A DNA stretch of 64,000 nucleotides from Tanytarsus gracilentus (taxonomy: Eukaryota > Arthropoda > Insecta > Diptera > Chironomidae): positions 9,041,501 through 9,105,500 of the forward strand of contig JAXRKN010000045.1 in the NCBI GenBank assembly GCA_038502055.1, given 5' to 3'. Position 1 is the first letter of the stretch. The number at the start of each line of letters is the position of its first letter. Positions 21,401-35,253 of the stretch are shown piece by piece. A program made the position numbers and the translations under genes. Below the pieces are notes generated by a model that was not told the origin of the DNA, did no database searches, and saw only the letters and a program-made list of their open reading frames with translations.

Positions 21401-24400
21401 GGGTTGCTTATGCATGATGGACGCGACGGCGAGATTTTGTTTAGTTTATTGCATTTTTATGATTTGCATATAATGGGTTAAAATATTTTTGCATGTGAAA
21501 ATTTTAAGAATAGAATAGCGAGGAGAGTCGTCGACATGCTTGTAATTGATGGAAATTTCCAACAACTTTCTTTTGTGCATAAGTGCACATTTTGAGCAGG
21601 AAAAACATCTGCTCTTGCACATTTCACTTTTCTTTTTTAACTCATTCATATTATTTTAATGACATCATGATGGCTTCTTGCGATCATTTCCCAGTTTAAA
21701 GGTGGTGCTTTGACCGTTAAATTATTATCTTGTCACATGTACATGACATTTGCACATGCCTATTTTTCTGCGCTCGAAGAGAATCGATCACTTATTTCTC
21801 ATTGCAATGCTAATTTTTTTTAGTCTTGGATATTTCACAAATTTCTAAAAACCCTTTTTTTCGGATAACACGAAAGAAAAGAAGATTGGGGAAAAAGAAG
21901 AAGTTCATTCTCTTTACTCTCGAGAGATGAGGAGATGATGATGATGATGAAGAGCCAGAACGAAATAAATCCTGAATTTCCAGTTCTAATATCCAACCGA
22001 CGACGAATTTTTACTCGAACATTTTATTATTATTTTATTTTCTGTGTGAGCAATGGTCTTCTTTATGATCTCTTCTTCGATGCTACTGCTGTGATGCTGC
22101 GTGAGGAGGAAAAAAGATGAAAGCAATTGAATGAAAGGAATGAATTTTCCTGTACTATGAATGTATGCATGTGTGGTTGAAATATTGTCGTCAATTTTTG
22201 GCGCGAAAATAAAAAGAGTTGCAGGTTTCATCTAATTGATATTTGCTCACGAAAAATGAATATTTGTCCATTGATGCAATTTTGCTATGCTACTTCTTTT
22301 ATTTTGCATTCTTAAATTTCATGTAAGAGTTGCGATAAGGTCTCAGTCTCACATTCCATGTGAAATTATGAGTAGAGCATATATAAAATTAGAGACATGT
22401 GTGTCGACAAATTTTTAAATTTTTTTTATTTAGTTATTTTGATGAAACAAAAATCTCCAAATGAAATTTAATACGCGCTCAAATAATGTATTTCAAAGAC
22501 AGAGTTTGTGCAGTGGCAAAAAAATATTTATTTAAGCAGTAATTAAAGCGCTCCTTTTTAGAGACACATATAAATAAGAGAATGTTTGTTAAATAATGTC
22601 GAATGCACGTTTGCACCAATTTTCAGTCTCTTGTTTCTCACTGCCCTTAATTTGAGCAATTTTGCATGACACGACGCTGCTGCTGTTGATGACAAAAGCA
22701 ACCTCAAAAACCGTTTTTTTCCTATGCCGTGCGTGATAGTTGGGCACATTTTCTTAAAGACATCATTAGTTTTTCGAAAATTTCTTTATTTTTTGTCCAC
22801 TAAAATGCTAGAAGAAATAAAATGAGGGAAAGAAACTTTTAATTTTTCGTTTCAATGGCAGCATAGAATTTGCGGCAATTGCGGTTTATACTAATGCACA
22901 TTCTAAAATGTGTGCACACACTGCGCCATTCAAACGGTGCCCCCAATATGATGCAATTTATATTTTATTTTAACAGCTAAATTGTGCTCACAAATACCAA
23001 CACTTGAATTTTAAAAAAGCGATAACTAATAATTTTTCTATCATGTGTGTAAAAAGTATTTTAAATGCAAGTTCAAGTCGCTGATAAGTTTATATTGAGC
23101 AATATTTTCTGCATCAAGTAAATGAGCCATTTGTGGTTGATCGATTTTTTAAAATGCTTCGTGATCGAACTCGATAATTAAGGCGATGAATTTCTCACTA
23201 TGAGAATTTTTCTAGAAGGCAAAATTAGCACTAAAATAGTTGCAACACTCTGTAGTTTTTTCAAATGAAATCTTCATGAAATTTAAGTTGGAAACAGGAT
23301 GGCCCAGCATTAGCATAAATTTACCTGACGAAAAACACTTTGCGCGGCTTGTGTTACCCTTCCCATAATGATTGTAATAAATATTCTAATTCACCGAATT
23401 TGGCATCGAGGAAGTAGACGAAGTAGGCACTCTTTGTCATTCACAAAACCCGTCTTGACCATTACACAAAAATTACACGCTAAAACATCTCGAGACTGAA
23501 CCAAAAAAAAACAATCCTACCATCGCATCCTCGTCATGAGAGAGATTTTTTCTCATCGTATTAAAACACGAATAAAGGATTTCAAAGAGGAAATGTCCTA
23601 TGCCTCGATAAACAAGTTTGTCCATCATAATAATTTTCATATTCACTCTCCTCTCGTTGTTTATTGTCATCGTGAATAAGAAGCATATAGAGATGAGGAG
23701 GAAAAAATAATGTTGAGGGAAAAAAAGAAATAATTTGAATGAGATCTCGCAGAAATTCTCTTTTATATTCGGCCTCAGGAATAAATGTGAAGGCATACAT
23801 GGGAGGAAGTGGTATCACAATAGAGAGGAGATCTCACATTATCTCGCTCCTTTGTCTTTTACTGGTGAAGATTTTTTTTCATTTCTGGATGTATGAATAG
23901 GCACTCTCGAGATCACTTTTTTATTCATCAGTCTTTCGATGTCCAGTTGATATCCGTGTCTGAAGTAACCACTAATTGAGACTGAGGCATTGAATGAATG
24001 TGAGACTGACTGAAAGGGAGGAAGGGGTGTCTCTCAATATGAAGATTCCTCTAGAAATTAATCAAATGTAGATTTCGTAACGCACATCTCAAGAGGGTAC
24101 TTTTTTTTGTGCAAAAGGAAACGAGTGAATGAGAGATGGAAATAAAAAATGCAAATGAACAGCAAGAAGAAGCTGAATGGATGGACACAATAGGAAGAGA
24201 GAAGAATAATAGAGAAGATATAAAAAAATTGAAAAATTTTAAAGGAAGGATGGACCGTGAATACATTCCTCCTGTGATGCTGCGCTGCTTTCATTTAAGT
24301 GTTGGATGTCACATTTTTATTCTTTGATTATTATTGTTAAACGCTTATGTTCTCATTCGTTTGTTGTCGTCATCGTCATTTTTCGCTGTTGTTGCCGTCG

Positions 24401-26000
24401 TCGTCGTCGCATGGCCTGTTTTTCGTGTGCAGCAGTAATTTTTCTAATGCCTGAAATTGAAGGCTCTTCTGTGGGAATGAAAACAGGATTTTTTGATTTC
24501 AAACAATTTTTTTTATTTAGTCGCGGAAAAACATTTCACGCTCTTTCATTTCTCTGTGAAAAGATGTTAGTACGCAGCAGCACTAGTTTACTCAAGCTGC
24601 GAAAGGATTTTTTTAAGAGCACGAATGACAGCAATATGATTCATGCTAGGTGTGAAAAAAGAGAGAAAAAATCCCTCCTTTGTTTTAATCGGACCGCTTT
24701 TTATTCCTTGAGGTGATTTTTTTTAAGTGAATGTGGGGCTACAATGTCGAAGGGATGGGACTGACAATGTGCGATGATACAATTATTATGTTGATTATAT
24801 GTAATTGAGTACCTTCATTTTTACCCCACAAGTTTTTTCAACCGAGTTGATCGGTGCTTGAAGCTCACGCAAATTTCATGTTGTTACCAACTAATTCACT
24901 TTCCTCATCTATCGAGAACATGGCAAGTTCCAGGTGCAGATAATCAACAAATTATTTTTTGAATGCACCTACCGATTAACCGTCGAAAATATTTTTGCGA
25001 AAATTTAACTTTAAATTAATTAAAGAATTAAAAATATTTTAAAAAAATTATATTCAATTGTTGGACGTGCTCAGGTTCTACTGTACTCAAATGGAAATTA
25101 AAGTGATGGGAACCTTTTTGCAATGAATTTATTAAAAGAACTTAATTTTAATTTTTTTCTTCTGTATACTCTCAAATCTTGCACTCTACATCGTCATCCG
25201 GCATGTGGAAGAATTTCCTCTACAACAATTGCTACGAATACACTCAAAGGATAATACTTACATTACTTACATGATGATTAAATTCTCGCGATGCAAATTA
25301 CGATGCATATAAATGTTTTTGAAAAAATTAAAGACGAATTTTAAAAGATTTAAAATAAAATATATCTGCAATTTTCCTAAAAGTTTCATCATATCTTTGC
25401 ATAGGTATTTCGATAAATTTAAGCACGTGATTCATTGCGGTGGAATTTGCCAGTTAGATAAATTTAGCATTGCATAACCGTGTATAGAAGTATAGAGACT
25501 CTCTCGTTTTGTGAGTCTAGAAATGTTTTTTTTATCAATATGTAGCGAGTGCGATTTGAGTCTCCTTCTTCACTATACTCGGCTATTTATGAGGCAGCAA
25601 GCGTGTATAGAAAATTGCACAAAAAGTGTTTTATTATACTTTTTCTTTCTTTGACGACGACGACGAAAACGGTGTACATACATTTATATATAAGTGAAGA
25701 AAAATGAATTTGAAAAATTGCACAGAATTGTGTATAGTGGAAAAAGAACTCGTCTCGACGGGGAATCTCTGATATACACACAGGAGTTGTGTGTAGTTGA
25801 GAGAGTGAAATAAACTTTTTTTTGTCATATATACAAGTTCGCATATGTATTTAAAGTGAGAGAGAGAGATGAAAACTGCATGGAATGATGCTAAAAAGCG
25901 CAAACGAATACATTCGAGAGCTTTGGTCGTATTAGTCGGGATATTTAATGAATAAAGACGAGGCGCATCGTGTTTAACAACGACTATAACGACCGCTCGC
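18440..26000. other. Long gene-free AT-rich region (first part)
   Basis: No coding exon with credible composition or splice partners. The longest frames (for example around 20.7-21.2 kb and 24.3-24.7 kb) are strings of Phe, Ser, Lys and Leu from T- or A-rich runs. The first 100 bp hold the 5'UTR and promoter of the minus-strand ectodomain gene. The rest would be intronic if the distal Syncrip exon is real, otherwise intergenic. Confidence 0.5.
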
Positions 26001-27153
26001 CTCTGGATACATTGCTGTTTCGATGCGACTTCATTCTCATTGCGTTCTCGTACTCTATCACATGCACAACCGCTCGCGCTCTCGGAATTTTTGAAAATTA
26101 AATAAAAATTATTTTTACATCTGTAAGGAAAGGAAAGTTAGTGAAGAAATTTAAAAAAGAATTAGGGAAAGAAGTGCGCTCGGAGTGTAGATTTTTCTCT
26201 TTTGATGTATTCATTTAATTCTTTTCTTTTTCCTTGTTCTGTTTTGGAAGAGGAAAAAATTGAGAAGTGAGCGAGAGAGAGAGAGAGAAAAGTGTTTTTC
26301 ATAAAAATTCGCTTGGCAATTCACACACAACACTTTCAACGCTGCACTAGCAAAGTTGAACGCGATCGATGAACAACGGAAAAATATTTTTCTTTATAAT
26401 TTCTTAAAAGACTGTGTGCAAGGAGAGAAAAGAAAAAAGTGTAAAGTTTCATTTAATTAAAAAAAAGAAAGAAATTAGCGTTGCATTTAATGTTTCGCAA
26501 AACTATAATTTTCGAAAAAGAGAAGTGAAAATTAACGAGACAATTAATTGTTTTTCCTCGACAACATCCTTGGATTAACTCGCTCTCTCTTTAAATAAAG
26601 AAAAACTAATTAAAGGATTAAAAAACTAAGACCAAATAAAAAGAAGAGAAAATCTATCAAGTGATTAAAAGTTTTTAAAAAAGTGTTGAGAAGATAACTG
26701 GTTTTTATTTTTATACGATGCATATTTCTAGTGTTAATCTTTAAGAAATATTAATTTTTATCGCCACTTCATACTTAAGAAAAAGGATCGAAAAAGTATA
26801 AAATTATTTAAAGACGCAAAGCGCATGAGAAAAAGATTTTTAAACAATTAAAATGTGAACCGGTGAAATTTACATCTCTGTTACATAACTCGCATTAAAG
26901 AATTTTTGCATTTACAACAACATTTTGTAGTTCAATCAATCAACTAAGATTAAAAAATCATCGAAAACATTTTTTGGATTCACTATTTTCACTCGCAAAA
27001 ATAAAATAAAATTCCGTCTCATACCAAATAAAGTAAAAAAAGGACAGGACAGGACATTAACACACTCAACTCGTAATATCATACGCTTATAGTTTAACGC
27101 ACTAGGACAAAACGAATCATTTTTTAAATAAAGGATACCAAAAACATTAACAA
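26000..27153 (+). promoter_or_regulatory. Candidate internal promoter and non-coding 5' exon of Syncrip
   Basis: The stretch around 25.95-26.07 kb is locally richer in CG words (AACGACTATAACGACCGCTC, CGCTCGCGCTCTCGG), followed by a kilobase of A-rich, 5'UTR-like sequence that ends at a strong donor, CAA|GTGAGT, at 27153/27154. If used, it could splice to the Syncrip acceptor at 36114 and start translation at the ATG 36116. This is inference; several upstream ATGs occur. Confidence 0.25.
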
Positions 27154-30100
27154 GTGAGTAGATTTAGACTTGAATTAGCCGTCGGCATTTGAGAAGCCTT
27201 AGCACATGTCAGCTAATATTAATCATACACCCCTGACGCGCGATATTAATATTTTTTTTCTGCTTGAAAGAGGCAAAAAATTGTCGTCTTACGCCGTCGT
27301 GTGTGAATTTAATGAATTCAGACAACTGCAAAAAAGAGTGTCTCGAGGCTTTAGCAAAAAAATGTCTAGGGATAAACGTGTGCATATTGCACTTCAATTC
27401 TTTTCTTTTCCAAAAATAAATCTCGCCTCGTTGCACAAAAAATATTTTCATTTTTTCTTTTCTATCCACGACACTTTGAAAAACGTGAGTTAAGCGAGAA
27501 TTGAGTTAGAAAAGAAAAAGCTCTTTTTCGCTTCTTCTCCGTGCACGCTGCTTTTCAGCTATACGATCGTATTTGTTTGTGTTGGTACAAAAGCTTTCGC
27601 ACTTATATAGGAGGAAATTTTACTGGTATATATATATAGTTTAAATAATAAAATTATTACCACATTTTTCTATTGACGCGTGTACTCCGTTTATTATCAC
27701 CATCCAGAATTTTTAAAATTTATCCTCAATTTAAAAAAAGCTCGCCATTGGATGCTAAAATTAAAAATAATAAATTAAATCTTAAGCTTTTAAAAGTTGT
27801 TCTTATCAGCAAAAATTATTTCTTTGTCACAAGAAATTAATTTAAAATCAAATATGTGCAACCAAAATTGATACAAAATAATGTTTATTTTTATACATTC
27901 AAGCTCATTGATGCAAAAATTTCTTAGAATATCATAAAATTCCGTCTCGACACTCTTGACATCGCTTCTGTTGAGTCAAGTTCATTCACGACCCATACGA
28001 GAGAAAAAATTCACTGTCTCATCTATCTACCCTAAATTTAAGACTGTAAAATACTAAAGTGACAGAGTGAGCGCAATTTTCACAACAACAAAAAAGTTTT
28101 ATTAGATTTTTGCGAACTCGTGTATATGGCCTCAAATAAAATCTCTCACTCTCTGCTGTTTGAACGAACGAACACAAGAAGAAAAAAATTAAAAATAAGA
28201 AGAAGAAATTCGCAAATTTTTTGCACTGAAATTTTTCTGCACATACACTGAGAAATTCGTAAACTCTTTGTTGAAGCATGTCAATGTTATACTCGACGAC
28301 TCTCTTATGTGTGCTGCTCTAAACTGGCATGATGATGATGTTGATGATGATGAGAGTAAAGCCGCGTTTTTGTGACTAACTCTTTTTGTTAAATATTTTC
28401 TTAATAAATGTGCGAATTGCTGATGCTGCTGTAGTCAGTTAGAGGGGGAAAAAAGTTTAAAGATGATAGCGTCATGAATGATTTTTATAAAAAAAGGGAA
28501 CCCCTCGTGCTCTCACGTAGGCATTCCGACAAGTAAATTCATATATATGTGGACTTAATGAGGACACAAAAAATGTAATCGTCATATAAAAATATTTCAG
28601 TGTCAGCAAATTTTCATTTCCTTGTGGCGATAGTGCAGACGATGATATAAAAAATCATATGCCATGGTCATATTGTCTCAAATATACACACACACATCCC
28701 GATTTTCTCGCTCAAAATTTGATCCTTCTTATTCTTTTACCACCCGAAGCAGTCCATCCGTACCACATTTAACACTCACTAAAGTCCATATATACATATA
28801 GATGATTACAAACCCCGAAAACCCATTTTTAACTGTATGAGTGCTGCCAGTATGGAAGTGAGTTAGTGCGCGCCTCATGAGAGCATGATATTGATGTGGT
28901 CGTTATTTGTTGTTGCTGCCGCTTGGCTTTTTATTTTATTCTCTATAAAATAGTTCGAGGAGAGTGCGAGAGATACAAAAATTTATATATGTATGAAAAA
29001 AATTTGCACAATCCTGCTGCCTGTGTCTTGTTTTCCATGTACATGCTCTGCTCTGTGTGCTTTTAGCGTTTCTCGCTCTCTCGCTCTTCTCTATAACAAT
29101 TTTTGTATGTTTGAGAAACCCGACGAAAATTCACGATGACGTAGAGGCAACGAGCACAAGCCGCCGCCGCCATTACGTTCGCCTTTTATAAAATAAAATT
29201 CTAAGAGAGTTTTAGTGTCTGTTTTGTGTTTGAAAAGGTAAAAAGACCAAGCGATTTTTCCTTCTGCCTTCGATCAAATCAAATATAGATATTAGAAAAT
29301 TTCTCTCTTCTGTGCGACTGGGATGTTCTTTTATCACACAATTATTTCAACATTTAATTTTTCCAATTGAAAAAATGAGCACACAAATTAGCTGAGTGTC
29401 TGCAAGCTCCAAAAACGAGTGAAAGAAAGAGGTGGAGGCGAAAATTCTATTTGAGTGAAAAAAAAATTATTTTAAAGACTAAATTTTGAGTGAAAGAAGG
29501 AAATTCCCTTTTCGCCTCATCCAACTTTAAAAATATATTTTATTCGGTTGAAGACTAAGATTATTTCATACTTTTGTTTGCTGGATTAAAAATGCTATAA
29601 AATTTCTATGAAAGGTAATTTGAAGAAAAGTGAAAATATTTCTCTTACATAAAAAAAATTAATTTAACTTGGTGACATGAAAAAATAGTGAGGGAGTGAT
29701 AGCTTTTAAGTGAGTGAGAGAGAGACAGAAAGGTGTGTGTGGCACATTAAAATTTTATATCATCCTCACATCATCATTTGAACGAAAGAAAGAGTTGGAA
29801 ATAAGTGACAATTTGTACCTTTCGAGAGAAGCTTTTTTTTGCTTCTTCATATATATTCAGGTCATTGGCACTTTAACTTCTCGTGTAAGAAGTGATGGTG
29901 GTTGAAAAAATAAGCCGGCCGGCTTTGTTTTGTAACCCAAGAGAAGAAAAAAATTCTAACCTTGAGTGTGAGTGAGTGAAAAAGAAATCTCGTAATGATG
30001 TAGGGAGAGAGAGATTTTTTCATCTTCATCCTCACAGTTCCTTCATCCATCCTCGCATTTCCTTCTCATTTTATCCGCATCGAAGAAACGAGTGTAAAGC

Positions 30101-31020
30101 GTCTGGATGAAAAACTACATGAGATGTTAATGTGCAGGCTTGTAAATTTAAAAAAATCTCTGCAGACAAGAGCATCGAGTGGATTTTCACGCCTTCTTTT
30201 TTGTCTATTATGCTCGCGCTTCTTTTATTTCTTGGAAATTAAGTTAGAATTCTCTGAAAAGTGAATTTATTTGGAGAATTAAAACGCTCCACATAAATGC
30301 GATTCGAGTCAAAAAATGTGTACTGTCTTTTATTCCACCATTTTGATTTCTGGCTTTAAAATTTTTTTTCTTTCTTTTTTCATTCTTTCTTCTGCAGATT
30401 TCACTCTTTACTGTCTCTCATTATTTTTTGTCATCTAAAATGAAAAGATTTACCTTAAAATTATTACTTTTTCAAAAATCTTTTCCATCATATATCCCGT
30501 TTTATTAATGCTCTCCTGAGCGCAGTATTTTTCCACTGATGATGATTTATAATATGCACATTTTTTTCTCGCATATGAGTCTTTTTTTTGGCTAATATAT
30601 TTTGCACTCAATGTGTGCAGCAACGACTTTTGTGAAGCAGGGAGCTGAGTGCACAACAACATATATCGTTGAAAAAATGTATAAAATTGCGGTGCATGTA
30701 TGTATGTAAATCGATGATTTTTGTATGTAGAAAAAAGTGCACTGTACTTTCGTGCACTCGAAAATGTGCTTTTCTCCATTTTGAATTTTTTCCTTGCTTC
30801 GTTCTTTCTTCCTCTTTTCTCTCTCCTAACCGCTACTTATACCTCATGTGCAATTGCACTAAAAGGAATATCAAATTTTATTTGTTCTTTCGAGAACACG
30901 TGGTCTCGATACAAGCCAAAAAATGAAAGAGAAAAGCTTTCTTCTTTTCATAAATTTTTTTTTTTTTGGCGTTGCTTGTTAAAATTTTTAAATTTTGTGT
31001 GCGCGAGCGTCCTTTTGATT
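27154..31020. other. Gene-free AT-rich region (second part)
   Basis: No recognisable protein or RNA gene. Contains simple repeats and a possible promoter-like cluster near 29.14-29.19 kb (TGACGTAG at 29137-29144, TATAAAA at 29187-29193). Probably Syncrip intron 1 or upstream regulatory DNA. Confidence 0.4.
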
Positions 31021-31325
31021 TTATGAGATGGGGAATTTTTGTTGTTCTCTTTCTTTATTTTTAGCGTAACCCAAACAAAGTGTGGTAACGCTTATATGCT
31101 CGTAATTCCGTCCGTCCGCACCTTCAAGAACTCGGCCCCTCGACCATCTAGAGATTTGGGGTTTTGTCAGATGATGTCTTGGGTCTTATTAGCCCATTTT
31201 TTTCATAAATTATGACCATAGGTGTGAGGAAATATTCATTTTTCATCAAATTTTTTCTTATTTGGCGTTGGGTATCGTTCAACTGGAATTGGATTTAAGA
31301 ATCATTGGCATGGATTAAAATCACT

Positions 31326-31405
31326 GTGGAAATGGAACATTGTGGAAAATGAAACACAGTGGAAAGTGGAACCAGTAGAAAATGGAACACAGGGGAAATG
31401 AAATG
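31326..31405 (+). repeat. Degenerate minisatellite, unit about 17 bp
   Basis: About five imperfect consecutive copies of GTGGAAAATGGAACACA. It lies some 75 bp before a very long A tract in the same orientation. It may be the 3' part of a retroposed element. Confidence 0.7.
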
Positions 31406-31482
31406 GTGAAATGGAAAATGTGCGCGAACGCGTCACTTTTGATTAATTAATGCAAGCAAAATGAAACAGGGAAAACAAAAAG

Positions 31483-31565
<83 letters not shown>
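31483..31565 (+). repeat. 83-nt uninterrupted poly(A) tract
   Basis: A run of 83 A residues without interruption, preceded by AAACAAAAAG and followed by GAAATTTATTAG. Upstream sequence from about 31.03 kb is less AT-rich than its surroundings (for example TCCGTCCGTCCGCACC). The simplest reading is a retroposon 3' tail, but no flanking duplication was found. Homopolymer length is also uncertain in assemblies. Confidence 0.7.
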
Positions 31566-31567
<2 letters not shown>

Positions 31568-34500
31568 AATTTATTAGATTCGTTCTCACTACAATTAATC
31601 CTTCTTCCCCATGTTACATTTTCAATACTGATCTGTTAAAGTGGTTACATTTTTTTCTTTATCTTCTTTTTTTTCAAAAATTATTTTATTGCAAATGTGG
31701 CAACGAAAAATTTTCTTCACTTTGGAGTGCTCGCATTTTGTAGCGATCAATTTTTTAATTTTTCTCTCGTGCCGTCTTGAAAAAAATGCAATATGAAAAA
31801 AATTCACATCCTGAACACCCCAAAAGTTTTTTTGTTGTTGTTTTCCTTCTTTTCCGGAGAGAGAGCGAGTGAAATTATTGAATATCAAAGTTCAATATAC
31901 TCTGGCAACCGGCAAAAGGTATTGAGAGCGCACGGCTATGCACAATATGGCTTTTTCCTCTGTATTTGTATCCGAAATACTTTCATAATGTGACCCGAAT
32001 CGCACATTCACTGCACACTTGTAAAAGATTCGCTCATTTTTCCGTCTGCAGAATTATCCTGAAAATTTTCTCTCTCGGAAAACTCTCTCCGCACACAATC
32101 AAACATGGTAGTTTTCCTCACATAATAATATGTGCGTTGTTTGAGGAAAAGAAAAAGCAGACGATGACAAAAAAGCCCTTACCTACCCCATCGCAAATTT
32201 TCCCAACCATCGCCACGAGACGGGAGAGAAGAAAGAGAGTTTTTCCTGAAGAGGATGTCTGCGAAATTTTACATGCATATATGAATTTGAATGCGAAAAT
32301 TGTACTGTCATATGATTTGAATAATGATTTAAAATTATCCATTACAACTAGCTTTGAATGAAAAGGAAACAAAAATTTAATGTGCGAAAAGGAAATCATA
32401 ATATTCTTTTTTAAAAAAGGCTCCTTAAAATCGTTTTCAACCGACAAACACACATACGTCTTCTTTTTCAACCCGACACTACTTATAATTTTTTTTTTCT
32501 GCCATGAAGAGAGCTCAATTCCGGAGAAGAATAAATTCAAGTTTAAAACGCTATACTTTCAGCTTTTGGGGAACAAACAACACATAAATTTTTGGCCACC
32601 CTAAAAAAATGTTTTGTGTTTCCGTCTTGCTCTAGTCTCTCCTTTGGGGGCTGGTCTATTTCAATTCGACAGGAAAATAAAGTAGCTTTTTTTGGGATAA
32701 TAATGTGATATTTGTGAGTTCGCCGAAAAGAAGAAGAATAAAAATATATAAGGAAGGAAAAGTGCTGTGAGACACACAAACTGCACAGGACGACGCTTTA
32801 GCGATGTGAAAATCAAAATCAATAATTTTGTCTGCGATTTTTCCATGTTGATATTGTTATTCTTTCTCATGCTGACATTCAATGAACGGATAGAGTGCTT
32901 GACTTTGATTGGTAGTGAGCAATTCCTTCCAAACTGTGCGTAGAGATTTATGAAAAAGTTAGCAACAGAAAAAAAAGGTTAAAGGAAATCTAATTTTTGA
33001 TTTTCTCCTTCCTACGCATGATATTTTATATTTTCTCTCATCCCTCATGTCTGCAATAAATTTGAATTTCTTTCCTCTTTTCATGCTTGTCGGTGTATGT
33101 CGCTGGCATCGTTGTTGTTGTTGCTGCTCCTGCTGTAGAGTTTATTGCACAGAATGAGAAAGAGAGTTTATTCAAAACAACAAAAAATGTCTAAAAATAA
33201 AGAAGAGAGAAAAGTCTGAGTTGGAAAGGATTTTCATTAAATTGTCATAATTAGAATTGCGCATACTTTTTAGTGTCTGTCTGTCTGTCTGTCTCCTTTT
33301 TTTATAGTAGGTTAAAAATTCTTTGACACAAAAAATTCAATTTCCTTTTTTAATAATATTTCAATTGAATATTTTTTAAATTATTTCTTTTTGTAGGGTG
33401 CTCCTCACGATCTACATATTTTTGACACATTTGATAATAAATTAGACATTTCATTGATTTACAATTTAAACACTAAAAAATCGATTTATTTTAAAATTTA
33501 ATTCTTTTTCTTTGTTTCATTTCTTCCAAGCTGGTTGATACAAATCGCGCGACGATTATTTATGTTGTATTGCGAATTTTTACACATACACACGCAAGAG
33601 ACGCTTTAATTTAGACTTTTTTTTTGCAAACTGTATATTTTCATCGTGTATTTGAGCGTTAGATTATACAAGCGTACACGTATGCGTCTCTATAGAGGCG
33701 CACGTTTAAATGCTGGCTGTATTTCGCCTCCTTTTTTTGCACTTTTATTTCACTCGGGAGGCATTTACCTCCCCGATCACTCCATCAACACATGATTGCG
33801 ATGCATCGCATATATGTGAGAAATATTTAAAGAGACATTTTCAGTCAGGAATAAAGAGACATTCTATTTTATATTCTTTTGGGGTGATGCAAAAAAATCT
33901 ATCGTTCGGCTCAAAGAAAAAAAAAAGATTAAAGTGTATTTCATCATTTTCGCATACACATTGAAATTAGTGAGAGAGAGAGCACGAAAAAGTACACTAG
34001 AAGCACAATTGTGGTGGAAGAGAATGAATACAGAATCATCCGAAAAATGAAATAAAAGTTTATCGTGAAGGTCGTTATACCATTGAGATCAATGAACCCT
34101 GAGCTTGTGTTTGCTTGCTGCTGCTAAGTCACTCTTTGTTAGCGAAAAAAAATGTATATATAAAATTGAACTTTTCCACCAACCGAAACTCACATAATAA
34201 TATTGCGATTTCGCTACGTCTCGAAATGACTTTGGTGTGTTTGGTCGTCGGTCGAAATAAACAATGTAAAATGACATGAGATAATCCAATTGATTAATTT
34301 TATCGGAAATTACTGCACTCTGTGTCCTTCGCCAAAAGTATAATGCCCTCTCGTCGTCGCACACTTAATCATATCTCGTAATTAATTAATGTTTCGCTCC
34401 AATCGAACACCCTCGCTAGAACATACGTAGCGTCAAATAAAATATCTAGTTAGTCTATTCACATATGTATCGCACGAACGACGTGGTCTCGATATTAAAA

Positions 34501-35253
34501 TTACAATATTAAAATAATAAATAGCGAGTCGAAGACACGCACTAATCTACGCACTGTCGGAATTGCAAGTCAAACTTCAACTGAGAAGGTATCGCGAAAA
34601 AATATTGAGAAACTTTTAAGAGACTTGCGAAAAAGAGCCGTACGCACTTTTTTATACTGCGGCTTTCAATGTATTTGGGACGACCTCGATTTCATATAAA
34701 GTGAGTGTGTTTTTTTTCTCTTCTCAAAAGTCAGTGGCGTATGTGTCGCAAAAGTATGCCGGTATCGCTAAAAAATTATGACTACAATAGCTGAGAGCCT
34801 TGATGTCAATGTGAAGGTTCATCTCACGAAAAGAAAAAAGAGGGTCAAGGGCAATTGCCTGTTCGTGATTTATGTCAAGACTTGGGGTGTAATGTCCTGA
34901 CTCACTCTATAAAGACTCGATGTCTCTCTCTCATAAAAAAAAATTTCGGCATTTGTCGTTAACTTCTCATTAGTGGTAAAACGCAACAAATTTTATACAA
35001 ATTCGCTTTTCTATACAATACGCACTACCACATTTGTGCGTGACCTATTTTCCGCTAATACGCGTGACTCTCGCGAATTTTTTTTCTTCTTTTCATCCAT
35101 GCATATACGCACATTTTTTTCTCCGCTCATTCAATTCTTCTTATTGAACTTGATATTATATAGTTTGATGGTGATGTTATGCGTACCAATTTTTCTTCTT
35201 CCTCTAGCATTTTTTTCCTATTCTACACTTTACACACTTCTATTTTTTTTGTT
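31566..35253. other. Gene-free AT-rich region (third part)
   Basis: No coding exon recognised on either strand; open frames are low-complexity. Includes a (TCTG)n microsatellite near 33.27-33.29 kb and GTT/GCT trinucleotide runs near 33.11-33.13 kb. Confidence 0.4.

Noticed and set aside
24306..24716. 136-codon plus-strand ORF with a Cys/Arg-rich patch
   Set aside because: The Arg run comes from a CGT/CGC trinucleotide repeat (GTCGTCGTCGTCGC); the start is non-ATG; no homology recognised.
26260..26290. GA and CA microsatellites (also near 49.7 and 51.3 kb)
   Set aside because: Simple repeats common in AT-rich insect DNA; no evidence for GAGA-factor or structural function.
32118..32540. 140-codon minus-strand ORF and overlapping plus-strand ORF
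   Set aside because: Low-complexity frames on both strands of AT-rich DNA, with no domain or splice evidence.
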